A stretch of 64,000 bases of DNA from SHZL01 sp963784425 (GCA_963784425.1 CAWARM010000013.1:124001-188000), one strand, 5' to 3'. Positions 1-9,069 are shown, counted from the first letter of the stretch. Numbers and translations: made by a program. The notes: generated by a model not told the origin, from the letters alone.

Positions 1-366
1 CTGGAAAACCTCGATGACTATAAAAATCCCAACACCATCAAGGTGGTAAGTGATCTGCACGGTAATGCCATGTACATGACGCGCGCCCCCGTACCAACCC
101 TGGCGAAAACCGGTATTGCCGATACCCATGTGTGCAAGCAGGTCTGCGTGATCGTATTTACCCGCGACGAACTGGAAGCCTATACCCGGCTTGCACCTAC
201 ACCACTTGAAACCTATGAATCCATTGATATGTTGCGGCTGATGGAGCACGGGCGTCCAGTGCGCATGGTGCCCACGGAGCGGGACACCCTGGCTGTCGAC
301 TGCCCGGACGATGTATTGCGGGTGGAAGAACAGTTACGCCGGGACCCCCTCATCAGTACCTACTAA
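1..366 (+). CDS. KdsB-like cytidylyltransferase, C-terminal part
   Basis: The last 121 codons of a gene whose start lies before the window. The visible protein resembles the C-terminal half of 3-deoxy-manno-octulosonate cytidylyltransferases (CMP-KDO synthetase family). It contains the stretch PTPLETYESIDMLRLMEHG, matching the family pattern PxPLExxExLxxLRxxEHG, followed by VDCPDDVLRVEEQL, like the family's VDTPEDLxRVE. The family transfers CMP to a sugar acid used for LPS or capsule. Sequence seen is only the C-terminal third to half, so the exact sugar (KDO or a related acid) cannot be fixed. The gene overlaps the convergent PAP2 gene by about 33 bp. The pairing with a PAP2 phosphatase would fit envelope-lipid work, which is inference. 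Confidence 0.7.
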   Translation: MENLDDYKNPNTIKVVSDLHGNAMYMTRAPVPTLAKTGIADTHVCKQVCVIVFTRDELEAYTRLAPTPLETYESIDMLRLMEHGRPVRMVPTERDTLAVDCPDDVLRVEEQLRRDPLISTY

Positions 367-1137
367 CCCAACGTCCATGACTGGCGTGATCGAACGTTTC
401 CGAACTACTCCTTCCATTACGCCGAACACCAGCAACGCCAGGGTCCAACTCAGGAACGCAGCCCACAGGTCATGTGACAGGAAATGCGCACCGCGCAACT
501 GTTGAGCGAATCCGAAGCTCGCGCCCAGCACGATGCCTGGCAGCAGAAACAGCCACGCTTTCTTTCGCGACTGCGGGTAGGCAGCAAAGTACAGGGACAG
601 CAGCGCAAAGCCGGCGCTGGCATGAGCCGATGGAAAACAATGCCCTCCAAGACCGGAACCCAGGGGGTATGCCAGGCTGTGCTGGTAGAGGCGGGACGCG
701 CCGAAGTCCTGCAGCCGCCAGGGGCAAGGAACCTCGCTGAAATGTTTCAGCAGCACAATCGCGGTCGGAATCACGGCCATGCAGGTGAAAAGGTAAAAGA
801 AAGATTTTTTCCAGGGATGCAGGGCAGTAATCCACCGGCTGCCAACGGCAAGGAACAACACCAACAGGCTGAAAACATAAATCAGCACATTACCGCCTTG
901 GTGCATGATCGCATAGGTCAGCCAGTTGTCTCTGAGGCTCCAGGCATTGCCCTCCCATTCATAAAGTGCAGTAGCCAGCCACAGGTCAAGCCTGCTGCTC
1001 TCAAACAGCAGGGCCAGTGGGACGAATACCGCCGAGGGGACGACCAGGTGCCAAAACCAGAATTTTCTGTCCAACGATATGTGCAATGCTGATACCTGAA
1101 ATTCGCCCCCCAGTGGGGCATCGTCGGCGATTATCAC
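334..1137 (-). CDS. PAP2-family membrane phosphatase
   Basis: A 267-residue protein with several hydrophobic segments and the three PAP2 signature blocks. Block 1 is KHFSEVPCPW near residue 131, a degenerate form of KX6RP. Block 2 is CFPSAHAS near 167, the PSGH-type loop with Ala for Gly. Block 3 is RGAHFLSHDLWA near 215, with the catalytic-type Arg, His and Asp. The family removes phosphate from lipid phosphates (undecaprenyl pyrophosphate, lipid A, phosphatidate) at the periplasmic face. The PSAH and RGAHFLSHD variants are typical of the Gram-negative lipid A phosphatase-like branch, so an LPS or undecaprenyl substrate is likely, but the sequence does not decide which. Convergent with the KDO-type gene, overlapping its end by 33 bp. 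Confidence 0.85.
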   Translation of the reverse strand: MIIADDAPLGGEFQVSALHISLDRKFWFWHLVVPSAVFVPLALLFESSRLDLWLATALYEWEGNAWSLRDNWLTYAIMHQGGNVLIYVFSLLVLFLAVGSRWITALHPWKKSFFYLFTCMAVIPTAIVLLKHFSEVPCPWRLQDFGASRLYQHSLAYPLGSGLGGHCFPSAHASAGFALLSLYFAAYPQSRKKAWLFLLPGIVLGASFGFAQQLRGAHFLSHDLWAAFLSWTLALLVFGVMEGVVRKRSITPVMDVGLVGTDEGVPA

Positions 1138-1184
1138 TGACCCGAAGTTAAGTCCAGGTGAACAGTTTGTTATATTAGAAATAA

Positions 1185-2261
1185 TTAATTTTTGGGGTTC
1201 TCCCGGTCCAGCAACGCCTGTTTGCGCTCAACACCCCAGCGGTACCCGGACAGGCCGCCATCGCTGCGCACCACCCGGTGGCACGGGATAACTACTGCCA
1301 GCTTGTTTGCACCACACGCTTGCGCAACCGCTCTCGTTGATTTCGGTGCGCCGATCTCTTTTGCAATGGTTGCGTAACTGGCCGTTTGGCCCATGGGTAT
1401 TTTGCCCAGGGCCTTCCAAACACGCTGTTGGAATGCGGTTCCACGAATATCCAGTGGCAGGTTCAACTCGGAACCCGGTGCATCGATAAAGGACACTACC
1501 CGTGCGATCCACCTATCGAAGTCCGCCTCACCCCCAACCAGTTCAGCTTTTGGAAATTGTTCCTGGAACATCTGCAGCAGTTCCTCAGGCGTGTCACCGA
1601 GCAAGATCGAACACACACCCTGGTTGGTTGCGCCGACCAATATGGTCCCCAGGGAACACTCTCCCAGCGCGAACCTGATGGTCTCGCCTGTACCGCCGGC
1701 ACGGCGTTTGCCAGGTGTCATTCCCAGCACTTCCCGTGATGCCTCGTAGAATCGCCCACTGGAATTGAACCCGGCACCGTAGATGACTTCTGTAACCGAG
1801 CCTTTCGTGGCCAACCCGTCCCGCACTTTCCTGTCCCGCTGCGCGGTCGCATACGCCTTGGGCGTCAGCCCGGCAATTTTCCTGAAGATGCGGTGAAAAT
1901 GATGCTTGCTCAGGCCTACCGTCGCGGCCAACTCATCCAGGCTCGGCGCTTGCTCCGCAGATTCAATCAAACGGCAGGCCTGGACCACAAGGGCCGCGTA
2001 GCGCTCGTCTGCTGAAACATCATCCGGGTGACAGCGCATGCACGCGCGGAACCCGGCCGCTGCCGCTTCGGCGCAGGTATCAAAAAACACGACATTTTTT
2101 CTGTGGGCCGTGCGCGAGGGACATGATGGGCGGCAATAGATGCCCGTGGTTCGAACCGCATAATAAAAATGACCATCCGCTTCCCGCTCACGACCGCTTA
2201 CTGCGGCCCAGCGGTCAGCGGCATTCGCGTATTCGCTTTGTGCTCTCTTTGCATGCAGCAT
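1185..2261 (-). CDS. ada: Bifunctional Ada: DNA repair methyltransferase and transcriptional activator
   Basis: About 358 residues if started at the ATG at 2261 (MLHAKRAQ), close to the roughly 354 of E. coli Ada. The open frame runs further upstream, but that extension would overlap the PhzF-like gene and matches nothing. Order of domains: N-terminal Ada zinc domain with CRPSCPSR and, further on, RACMRCHPDD, supplying the four Cys ligands including the methyl-phosphotriester acceptor; AraC-type HTH (LDELAATVGLSKHHFHRIFR); then the O6-methylguanine methyltransferase domain with the active-site IPCHRVV and the usual SGYRWGVERKQALL after it. It repairs alkylated DNA and, once methylated, activates the adaptive response. 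All key cysteines are present. An in-frame ATG at 2285 is an alternative start. Confidence 0.95.
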   Translation of the reverse strand: MLHAKRAQSEYANAADRWAAVSGREREADGHFYYAVRTTGIYCRPSCPSRTAHRKNVVFFDTCAEAAAAGFRACMRCHPDDVSADERYAALVVQACRLIESAEQAPSLDELAATVGLSKHHFHRIFRKIAGLTPKAYATAQRDRKVRDGLATKGSVTEVIYGAGFNSSGRFYEASREVLGMTPGKRRAGGTGETIRFALGECSLGTILVGATNQGVCSILLGDTPEELLQMFQEQFPKAELVGGEADFDRWIARVVSFIDAPGSELNLPLDIRGTAFQQRVWKALGKIPMGQTASYATIAKEIGAPKSTRAVAQACGANKLAVVIPCHRVVRSDGGLSGYRWGVERKQALLDRENPKN

Positions 2262-2359
2262 GGCAACCTTCCCCACTAGCCCCATAAACGATGTGAGACA
2301 TTTTACCCGTGCGCTGGCAATGAAAACTCCGGGTCTTGCTTTTGAATTCAGAAAGTCTA

Positions 2360-3277
2360 TCAGCCGATGTGGAACAACCCTTCTGCAACCTTGACGCAAC
2401 TGCCGCCGATCCAGACGGATGCCACTTTCCCCGCAGCTTTCTCCGCACGGGCATGCAGGACACTGGGCCTGCCCATTTCCACACCCTGGGCAATTTTCCA
2501 TGAAAAATGCCCGCTTTCCGCGCTGTCGAGTTGAGCCAGCAAGCCGCACAGGGCACAGTTGGCGCTGCCCGTGGCCGGATCTTCAACCGCTCCATCGAAT
2601 GGCGCGTACATGCGGGCGCGAATATCAAACTCGTCCTTGCCGCGTACGTACAAATGCACGTCGGGCCTGATCCCCAGGTTTTGTAGCTCTTCAAATCCGG
2701 CAAGGTTTGGCCGTGCGCGCCGCAACGCGGCGACATCGCGCAACTCGACGATCAAAAACGGCAGCCCAACCGAAGCTACCTGGGGTTGATGGAATGTCGT
2801 GAGAATCTCGTCGGCATACAGCGATAACGCTTGCGCAACGGCTTCAACCGTCACTGTCCTGCCCACTGTCAAAGCCTGCGGCGCCCTGAGTTCACAGGTT
2901 AGTATTGCATCATCCTGCAGCCTGATGCTGATTGGGACCACACCCGCTTTTTCCTCGAAGAAGACCTCAATGCCCCGCTCTGCAACAAATTGTTCAGCAG
3001 CAGCCAGCTCACCTATCGTCGCCAAAACAAATGCCGTTCCGATATTGGGGTGGCCGGCAAAAGGCACTTCCATTGTAGGCGTATAGATCCGCAGCTTGCG
3101 GGTGCCCCCGGTTTCCGGCGGGAAAACAAATGTAGTCTCGGAAAAATTGAACTCCCGGGCGATCGATTGCATTTGCTGCGGGCCAAGGCCGGTCGCCTGG
3201 GGAAATACGGCCAGCGGATTGCCGCCAAACTGTTGGTCCGTGAATACGTCACATATGTAATACTTGAACGATCGCAT
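2360..3277 (-). CDS. PhzF-family isomerase-like protein
   Basis: A 305-residue protein of the PhzF/YddE family (diaminopimelate-epimerase-like fold). It begins with the family pattern YYICDVFTDQQFGGNPLAVF, has the conserved acid region NFSETTFVF, then MEVPFAGHPNIGTAFVL, and a second-half DPATGSANCAL block that mirrors the first (duplicated fold). PhzF proper isomerises 2,3-dihydro-3-hydroxyanthranilate in phenazine synthesis, but no other phenazine genes are nearby, so this is more likely one of the common stand-alone members of unknown substrate. It ends 98 bp before the preferred Ada start, on the same strand. Divergent from the secreted HEFGH protein starting at 3329. Confidence 0.88.
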   Translation of the reverse strand: MRSFKYYICDVFTDQQFGGNPLAVFPQATGLGPQQMQSIAREFNFSETTFVFPPETGGTRKLRIYTPTMEVPFAGHPNIGTAFVLATIGELAAAEQFVAERGIEVFFEEKAGVVPISIRLQDDAILTCELRAPQALTVGRTVTVEAVAQALSLYADEILTTFHQPQVASVGLPFLIVELRDVAALRRARPNLAGFEELQNLGIRPDVHLYVRGKDEFDIRARMYAPFDGAVEDPATGSANCALCGLLAQLDSAESGHFSWKIAQGVEMGRPSVLHARAEKAAGKVASVWIGGSCVKVAEGLFHIG

Positions 3278-3328
3278 GTGGGCAGCTTACCTCAATAAAT
3301 GCCACAGACATTGCAAGGACGGCGGCGC

Positions 3329-4390
3329 ATGATTCGGAATTTTATCGGTGCAGTGGTCTTCATTGCCAGCACTTGGAGTGGAACAGGCCAGGCCGATTCA
3401 CCACAGGCTTGCGGGGAAGATATGGACTGTTTGCGCCAACTCCACTCCACCCACCGGGTGAAAGAAGCCAGCTACTGGCATGCATTTCAGGCCTTACCCA
3501 TCGATAGCCGCATCCTTGCGGCGCCGGCGAAACTGGTTGAGTACCTCAACCTGGATAATCAGATTTATGGTTTCCCCAATCGGCCCCGCATCGCCAAGCC
3601 CGAGAGGCAATTCCTTAAGGATATCAATGCTGCCATCGGTGAAATTCCCGCTGCGGTCAAAACCCTGATCGATAGCCGCCTGATGGGGGTTTTCCTGGTG
3701 GAAGACCTGGGAGGAACGGGTTTTACGGACTATGTTTTTGATGAACAGCACGTACCGGTTGGCGCCTTCGTGGTGCTTGATGCCGGTGTATTGACGAGGT
3801 CAGCAAACGCCTGGGCCACGTGGAAAGAAAACACGCCGTTTGTAGCTGACCCGGGATTTGAGTTACACGCGAATATTGAAGGTGAAGCCGATGACAATCG
3901 CAAGCAGGCTTTGCAGTACATCCTGTTACATGAATTCGGCCACGTAGCGAGCGTCGGGCGCGACTTCCACCCCCGCTGGGACGAATGGGATTGCAAAAAA
4001 AATCCACCGGAACAGTTTCCTTTCTTCGAGCTGTCGTGGCAGCTGAACGATTCCCCGGACTGTAAGGTCATATCCAGGTTCGACCAATCCGGGTTTTCGC
4101 ATCGTGTTGACGTGGTTTATTACTTTGGTGCAAAACTGGCTGGAGCTGTCAGCCCGGACGTCTACGCAGAACTGGGACAAACCAATTTTCCCAGCCTATA
4201 CGCGGCAACTTCCCCCGCCGATGATTTTGCGGAGTCTTTCGTGACCTATGTGCATCAAATCCTGCTGGGCAAACCGTTTGAAATTCGAATCGATAAGGAG
4301 GGGCAGCAGCTCATTGACTTTCGAGGCTGTTGGGGAGCTGCGCTCTGTGCGGCAAAACAGTCAATGATTGCGCAATTGTTTACTCAATAA
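3329..4390 (+). CDS. Secreted HEFGH zinc-protease-like protein, unknown function
   Basis: About 353 residues. The start at 3329 is preferred over the ATG at 3299, because AAGGA at 3315-3319 sits correctly before it and it yields a clean signal peptide (MIRNFIGAVVFIASTWS) with cleavage near GQADS. The central stretch YILLHEFGHVAS carries a HEXXH zinc site, and a later region (DDFAESFVTYVHQILLG) has the acidic and aromatic residues often found after the zinc site in such proteins. The function is not recognised. A periplasmic zinc peptidase is inferred from the motif only. The next small membrane gene starts 2 bp after its stop, so the two are probably co-transcribed. Confidence 0.75.
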   Translation: MIRNFIGAVVFIASTWSGTGQADSPQACGEDMDCLRQLHSTHRVKEASYWHAFQALPIDSRILAAPAKLVEYLNLDNQIYGFPNRPRIAKPERQFLKDINAAIGEIPAAVKTLIDSRLMGVFLVEDLGGTGFTDYVFDEQHVPVGAFVVLDAGVLTRSANAWATWKENTPFVADPGFELHANIEGEADDNRKQALQYILLHEFGHVASVGRDFHPRWDEWDCKKNPPEQFPFFELSWQLNDSPDCKVISRFDQSGFSHRVDVVYYFGAKLAGAVSPDVYAELGQTNFPSLYAATSPADDFAESFVTYVHQILLGKPFEIRIDKEGQQLIDFRGCWGAALCAAKQSMIAQLFTQ

Positions 4391-4391
4391 A

Positions 4392-4595
4392 ATGGACATG
4401 ACGCTACTGGTGTGGGGCTTTCTGTTTAGCACGGTAGGGATGGGCTTTTTCATGTACGGCAAAAGCCAAAAGGCGCTCATTCCCCTATCTTGCGGACTGG
4501 TTCTCATGATTTATCCTTACTTCGTTTCAAGCTCCATCTGGATGGTCGTCATTGGAGTTATCCTGAGTGCAGTTCCATACTTCGTTAGGCTCTGA
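4392..4595 (+). CDS. Small two-helix membrane protein, unknown
   Basis: About 67 residues from the ATG at 4392. It has two strongly hydrophobic segments (roughly residues 3-22 and 29-63, the second perhaps a hairpin) separated by a short YGKSQKA loop. It begins one base after the stop of the HEFGH gene, which suggests translational coupling. No family is recognised with confidence. It resembles the many short inner-membrane proteins seen in Gammaproteobacteria. A start eight codons upstream (4368) would overlap the previous gene and adds nothing hydrophobic. Confidence 0.6.
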   Translation: MDMTLLVWGFLFSTVGMGFFMYGKSQKALIPLSCGLVLMIYPYFVSSSIWMVVIGVILSAVPYFVRL

Positions 4596-4685
4596 GGCGA
4601 TATTCGGCTTGGGGCGCAATCCGCCGCCGATACCTTTCCCGCGAGCCGCTCGCCGTGAATGCACCCCCTAGATTTGTCGCAGGGC

Positions 4686-4789
4686 CAGGGAGCGGTGAGT
4701 TCTTTCAGGACACGCTGCGAGTACTTCCCTGTAAGCTCCTCGCCAGCATCCCTGCTGGCGACGGTCCTGAAAGAACTCCCCGCTCCCTG
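4686..4789 (+). repeat. Palindromic module A, full copy (locus 1)
   Basis: Outer arms GAGTTCTTTCAGGAC (4697-4711) and GTCCTGAAAGAACTC (4764-4778) are perfect 15-bp complements and extend to 24 bp with one mismatch. The interior carries TCCCTGTAAGCTC and then the hairpin at 4741-4760 with a TCCC loop. The same layout is seen, inverted and with a compensated change in the stem, at 12391-12492. Confidence 0.8.
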
Positions 4790-4868
4790 TCCTCGGATAC
4801 TTGGTGCCGAGGACGCGACTTCTACCGGAAAGCGCAAGTTTGAACGGCTCTGCGGTGCCACAGCGACA

Positions 4869-4988
4869 AGCAAACCGGGGCGGGGAGCCTTTTCCGGGAG
4901 TGTATGCGGCAGGGATGCCGCATCCAAGCCTACAGGGACGTATTTACGGCGTCTCCCGGGAAAGGGTACCGGCGGCGGGTTGCGCCCC
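4869..4988 (-). repeat. Palindromic module B, full copy, reversed (locus 1)
   Basis: Reads on the minus strand as GGGGCGCAACCCGCCGCCGG, then CCCTTTCCCGGGAG, TCCCTGTAGGCTTGGA, an inner hairpin TGCGGCA/TGCCGCA and a closing CTCCCGGAAAAGGC arm. It matches the B module at 12195-12316 over nearly its whole length. Confidence 0.78.
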
Positions 4989-5078
4989 CATGCTGAACAA
5001 ATGCATCAACTTGCGCACATCCTTCGGAGGGCCGGCCACAAGGTCAAAGCACATTGCGTCCGAAGAAAAATCCTTGCA

Positions 5079-6197
5079 TCAACTCAGTGCCTGGCGAATG
5101 TCCTCGATCAAATCATCCGGGTGCTCGAGCCCAACGGAAATCCGGATCAGGTTTGGCGGTGAGGTGGGATTGGCGCCCTCGGTGGAGGCGCGATGCTCAA
5201 TCAGCGATTCCACGCCACCCAGTGAGGTCGCATTGGTAAACAGCTTTACCCGCGTGGCAAAACGCAGCGCAGCTTCCCGGCCACCGGCAAACTGCACCGA
5301 CAGCATCCCGCCGAAATCACTCATCTGTTTGCTCGCGATGGCGTGGCCCGGGTGCGAGGCCAGGCCGGGGTAATGCGTGGCCTCTATGTCCGGTCGGCCC
5401 GCCAGGAACTCCGCGACGCGCCGGGCGTTGGCGCAATGCCAGGCCATGCGCGCCGGCAGGGAACGCGCGCCGCGCAGGATCAGCCAGCTATTGAATGGCG
5501 CGGCGACATTGCCGGTGATATGGCGGCGATGCGCAACGGCGTCGAAGAATTCACCCTTGCGCGCAAACACCAGCGCGCCACCGAGCACATCGCTGTGACC
5601 ACCAAAGTATTTGGTGGTCGAGTGCATGACCACGTCAGCGCCGAGTTTCAGCGGCTGCTGCAGAGCCGGTGTGGCAAACGTATTGTCGCAGGCCAGCAGC
5701 GCTCCATGGCCATGGGTAATTTGAGCCAAAGCCGCGATATCGGAAATTGCCAGCAATGGATTGGACGGCGTTTCGGCCCAGATCAGCCGCGTATTTTTCC
5801 GCAGCGCAGCGCGCACATCATCCAGCCGGCTCATGTTCACGTGCTGCGCTTCAATGCCACATGAGCCCAGGAATTCCTTGCCCAAAAAGCGCAAGCCGGT
5901 GTAGCAGTCAGCCGGAATCAATACGTGCGATCCCGTCGGCAGGCTTTCCAGCAAGCCAGTCATGGAAGCCATGCCCGAGGCGTAAGCCAGGGCGGCTTCA
6001 CCGCCTTCCAAAGCCGCCAAACATTCCTCCAACCGGTCCTGCGTGGGGTTTGATTCGCGCTGGTACTCATAGCCTGCAACCCGCTCGCCCGCCGGCCCGT
6101 GTTTGAACGTAGTGGTCAAATGCAAAGGCGATGCAATGGCGCCAGTTTCCGGGTCCGCTTTTGCACCGGCGTGGACCGCAAGGGTTTCAAATCGCAT
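5079..6197 (-). CDS. Cys/Met metabolism PLP-dependent trans-sulfuration-type enzyme
   Basis: 372 residues of the cystathionine gamma-synthase / gamma-lyase family. Visible landmarks: YEYQRESNPTQDRLEECLAALEGG near the start (YxRxxNPTxxxLE consensus), the cofactor-loop SGMASMTG, the ETPSNPLL substrate loop, DNTFATP, and the PLP lysine in HSTTKYFGGHSDVLGG. The C-terminal TSLGGVESLIEHRAS is also canonical. The family makes or breaks cystathionine or eliminates sulfur from cysteine, homocysteine or methionine; homology alone does not choose between synthase and lyase. Cytoplasmic, and a tetramer in known relatives. Stands alone on the minus strand, followed by repeat locus 1 and 48 bp downstream of the MATE gene. 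Confidence 0.93.
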   Translation of the reverse strand: MRFETLAVHAGAKADPETGAIASPLHLTTTFKHGPAGERVAGYEYQRESNPTQDRLEECLAALEGGEAALAYASGMASMTGLLESLPTGSHVLIPADCYTGLRFLGKEFLGSCGIEAQHVNMSRLDDVRAALRKNTRLIWAETPSNPLLAISDIAALAQITHGHGALLACDNTFATPALQQPLKLGADVVMHSTTKYFGGHSDVLGGALVFARKGEFFDAVAHRRHITGNVAAPFNSWLILRGARSLPARMAWHCANARRVAEFLAGRPDIEATHYPGLASHPGHAIASKQMSDFGGMLSVQFAGGREAALRFATRVKLFTNATSLGGVESLIEHRASTEGANPTSPPNLIRISVGLEHPDDLIEDIRQALS

Positions 6198-6245
6198 GAG
6201 TAGCTCCTGTCAGTTATTCGTCCTGGTTATCCACGAATTCGCCGT

Positions 6246-7580
6246 CTACCGCAGCCGGGCTTTCATTTCCCGCGCCAGCAGCACCCAGGCCAGAACCGCC
6301 TGCAAGGTAACCGAAGCGACGGAGACGTACCACAGTTGATTGATTTCGAACCAGGGTTGCCCCCGCAACCACACGGCCGGCAGCACGAAGGTGATGACCC
6401 TGCTGCCGCTGATCAGCAGGGATGGCACAGTATTGCCCATCGCCTGGAACATTCCTGAGCAGGTGAAGATAATGCCGTTGGCAACAAAATTGTAGGAGAT
6501 GATTTGCAGGAACACGGCGCCAGATGCAATCACCGCCGGCTCTTCGGAAAAAATGGCGATCAGCAGGTCAGGTCGAATATGGCAGAACACGGTAAGCAGC
6601 AGCATGAGGCAGCTGAGCATCACTGCAGCCGTGGTGAAGGTCAGCCGCACGCGGTCAAACTTTCCAGCCCCCATGTTTTGTCCGGCTACCGGGGCCGTGG
6701 CAAACGCGATGGCCATGGCTGGCAGGAAAATTCCCTGCATCACCCGCGAACCAATGCCGTAGCCGGCCTGTGCTTCGGACCCGAAGACACTGATGCTCCA
6801 GTACACCACCCCCATGATCAGGAACATAAAGGCGAACTCACCGCCGGGCGGCAGCCCCACTGCCAGGATGCGCCGCCAATTCAGCATGCTCGGACGCATC
6901 AGCGCAGAATCGAACGCCACGAAGCGCTCCAGTCTGTGGAAGTACACAAACATCAGCACCACACCCACGCCCACCGAAATCGACGTGGCCAGGCCGGCTC
7001 CAACTACGCCAAGCGGCATCCCGGTAAGCCATCCAGATATGAGGATTGGACATAAAGCAGCATTGAGCAAGACCGTGAGAATCTGCACCACGATGGTAGG
7101 CTTCACTATCCCCGTTCCGCGCAGGGCTGAGCCCATGGAGATCAGTGCAAACTGGAGGCCCATGCCTGGCAGGAACCAGTAGAGATAGGCGGTTCCAGCG
7201 TTTACCGTGGCCTCGTCGGCTGCGAGAGTGGTCATGTAGTACTCGGCCCCGGTATAGCCTCCTGCCAGGGTGATCGTTGCACACAATGCCGCCAGGCCAA
7301 GGCTCTGGTTGAAAATCAGGTTCGCCTCGTCGCGGTCTTTCCGTCCCGCGGCGTGGGAAATCAGCGCCCCGGCGCCTACGCCCAGCACCTGGGTCAGGGC
7401 CATGACCAAAAACTGCAGGCTTCCCGCGGCACTGACGCCGGCAATGGCGTCATCACCCAGGCGCGACACGAAATACAGATCCAGCAGGTAGTACAGCGTC
7501 TGAAACACCATGCCGATGCCAATGGGTACGGCCATGCGTACCAGGTGAGAAGCGATGGAGCCTTCGGTAAGATCTTTCAT
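6246..7580 (-). CDS. MATE-family efflux transporter
   Basis: 444 residues with about twelve hydrophobic segments in two similar halves, starting MKDLTEGSIASHLVRMAVP as in NorM/DinF-like proteins. MATE pumps export drugs or metabolites in exchange for sodium or protons in the inner membrane. The first half holds QTLYYLLDLYFVSRLGDDAIAG, a hallmark of the family (the D/xxVSRLG segment), and the second half holds the counterpart GYGIGSRVMQGIFLP. Substrate cannot be told from sequence. Same strand as the PLP enzyme and 48 bp upstream of it, so they may share a transcript. Divergent from the hydroxylase gene at 7726/7807. Confidence 0.9.
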   Translation of the reverse strand: MKDLTEGSIASHLVRMAVPIGIGMVFQTLYYLLDLYFVSRLGDDAIAGVSAAGSLQFLVMALTQVLGVGAGALISHAAGRKDRDEANLIFNQSLGLAALCATITLAGGYTGAEYYMTTLAADEATVNAGTAYLYWFLPGMGLQFALISMGSALRGTGIVKPTIVVQILTVLLNAALCPILISGWLTGMPLGVVGAGLATSISVGVGVVLMFVYFHRLERFVAFDSALMRPSMLNWRRILAVGLPPGGEFAFMFLIMGVVYWSISVFGSEAQAGYGIGSRVMQGIFLPAMAIAFATAPVAGQNMGAGKFDRVRLTFTTAAVMLSCLMLLLTVFCHIRPDLLIAIFSEEPAVIASGAVFLQIISYNFVANGIIFTCSGMFQAMGNTVPSLLISGSRVITFVLPAVWLRGQPWFEINQLWYVSVASVTLQAVLAWVLLAREMKARLR

Positions 7581-7725
7581 TGTTGGATATGCTATTTAGG
7601 GAAGCTAGATACTCCGCATCCTGCCACGTTTGTGGACGGGGTGAAACTTTGACTTGAACAGTTCCGTCAATGCAAGCTGCGCTGAGCAGAACTGACAAAC
7701 CCGCGTATGATTATTCAGGACCCGG

Positions 7726-9069
7726 ATGCGGGTGCTCAAAAGGATGACCAGGCATGAATATCACCAACCTCTGCGGCCCTCTCTACATGAAGAACCGGCG
7801 CTGACAATGGCAGCAGCCGATTTCGATCAGCTTGTCAGGCAGGCCAGCCACCTGGTCAGTTCCGGTCGTTGGGATGAAGCGGAGCCCGTGTGGCTGGAAG
7901 TGCGCCAACTGCAGCCACAACACCCGCAGGCATTATTCAGCCTCGGCGTGCTTGCACTGAAGCGTGGAGATCCCAGCAGCGCATGCGATTTGCTGCGTGC
8001 AGCGCGGGCAGTTACACCACGGGACCTGGTACTGCTGATGACCCTGGCAACTGCCTGGCGCGAGCTTCCGGACCCTGCAGCCGAGCGCGAAGCCATCGAG
8101 GCTGCACTGGCGGTCGATGCCTATTTCCTCCCGGCGTTGCTGGCCAAGGGCAGTTGGGCCGAACGCAACAGCACGGCCGTTGAAGCAGCATTGATTTACA
8201 CCAATGTTCTTAAAGTCGCTCCGCAAAAGGCTCTATGGCCCGAATCGCTGCGTGCCCAGCTTGAGCATGCCCTGGCGCTAGTCAACCGGCATTCAGAAAC
8301 CTATGGCGCGTATCTTGAGCAGCGCCTCGCAGCGGCCCAGGGAAATTTGCCACCTGCGCTTGCGGACAGGTGGCGCGAAGCTGCGGCCATCCTGTCCGGC
8401 CGTTCCAGGCCGTTTCATTCGGAGTCGAACCAACTGTATGTGCCGCGACTCCCGGCCCTGCCCTTTTTTGATCGAGCGGACTTTCCATGGGTTGCAGCCC
8501 TGGAAGACAGGACCGATGTCATTCGTGCCGAACTCGAGTCCATGCTGCAATCGGAGCTCGCCCGCTTTGATCCATATATTGCGCGCAAACCCGGTGAGCC
8601 AGTAAACCAGTGGCAGGAACTCAATCACTCAAAACGCTGGAGCGTCTTGCACCTGTGGCGTGGCGGAGTACCAGTGCAAGAGCATCTGGACCGCTGCCCT
8701 GAAACAGCCAGGGCACTTGCGCAGTTGCCTGCGGCGGACATCCCGGGGCATGGACCCAATGCCGTGTTTTCCGCCCTGGCGCCCCACACCCACATCCCGC
8801 CTCATAACGGGGAAAGTAATGCGCGGCTGGTTGCGCATCTGCCCTTGATTGTTCCCGACGGGTGTCGCTTTCGTGTCGGCTTCGAGGAGCGGCGCTGGAC
8901 TGTCGGCCAGGTTCTCCTGTTCGACGATACCATTGAGCACGAAGCCTTCAACGACAGCGATGAACTTCGCGTGGTGTTGATCTTTGACGTCTGGAACCCT
9001 TTGCTCACCTCTGTTGAACGCGACATGGTGAGGGAGATGACCATAGCTGCGCGCGAGTTTCGCGCTTGA
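7726..9069 (+). CDS. TPR-containing aspartyl/asparaginyl beta-hydroxylase-like protein
   Basis: 447 residues, or 420 if started at the ATG at 7807, which lies just before the first helical repeat; the shorter form is plausible. The N-terminal half (about 30-200) is made of TPR-like helical pairs (for example GRWDEAEPVWLEVRQLQPQHPQAL split over two helices). The C-terminal half is an Asp_Arg_Hydrox domain: HTHIPPHNGESNARLVAHLPL provides the first iron histidine and the 2-oxoglutarate arginine, and TIEHEAFNDSDELRVVLIFDVWNP the second histidine. Known relatives hydroxylate Asp/Asn residues or act in lipid A modification (LpxO). The TPR fusion suggests a protein target, which is inference. It ends 13 bp before the next kinase gene. 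Confidence 0.85.
   Translation: MRVLKRMTRHEYHQPLRPSLHEEPALTMAAADFDQLVRQASHLVSSGRWDEAEPVWLEVRQLQPQHPQALFSLGVLALKRGDPSSACDLLRAARAVTPRDLVLLMTLATAWRELPDPAAEREAIEAALAVDAYFLPALLAKGSWAERNSTAVEAALIYTNVLKVAPQKALWPESLRAQLEHALALVNRHSETYGAYLEQRLAAAQGNLPPALADRWREAAAILSGRSRPFHSESNQLYVPRLPALPFFDRADFPWVAALEDRTDVIRAELESMLQSELARFDPYIARKPGEPVNQWQELNHSKRWSVLHLWRGGVPVQEHLDRCPETARALAQLPAADIPGHGPNAVFSALAPHTHIPPHNGESNARLVAHLPLIVPDGCRFRVGFEERRWTVGQVLLFDDTIEHEAFNDSDELRVVLIFDVWNPLLTSVERDMVREMTIAAREFRA

Larger units (their letters stand above)
4596..5078. repeat. Composite palindromic repeat locus 1
   Basis: A gene-free stretch of about 480 bp between two convergent genes, filled with palindromic modules also found at 12131-12567. 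Order: a partial B module (4611-4645), a full A module (4686-4789) and a full B module in reverse (about 4869-4988). Module A is bounded by 24-bp inverted arms at 4688-4711 and 4764-4787 with one mismatch, and holds an inner 8-bp hairpin CGCCAGCA/TGCTGGCG at 4741-4760. Module B is bounded by arms of about 13 bp around CTCCCGGGAAAGG and holds a 7-bp hairpin TGCGGCA/TGCCGCA at 4905-4922. No coding potential is credible here. It looks like a REP/BIME-like or MITE-like element. Confidence 0.8.

Noticed and set aside
484..1092. A 202-residue reading frame on the plus strand
   Set aside because: It is antisense to the PAP2 gene and shows no protein-like pattern.
2262..2549. N-terminal extension of Ada to 2549
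   Set aside because: It overlaps the PhzF-like gene end and has no domain match; the ATG at 2261 gives the normal Ada length.
4655..5373. Several plus-strand reading frames through the repeat locus
   Set aside because: They read across palindromic modules and then antisense to the PLP enzyme; no protein pattern.
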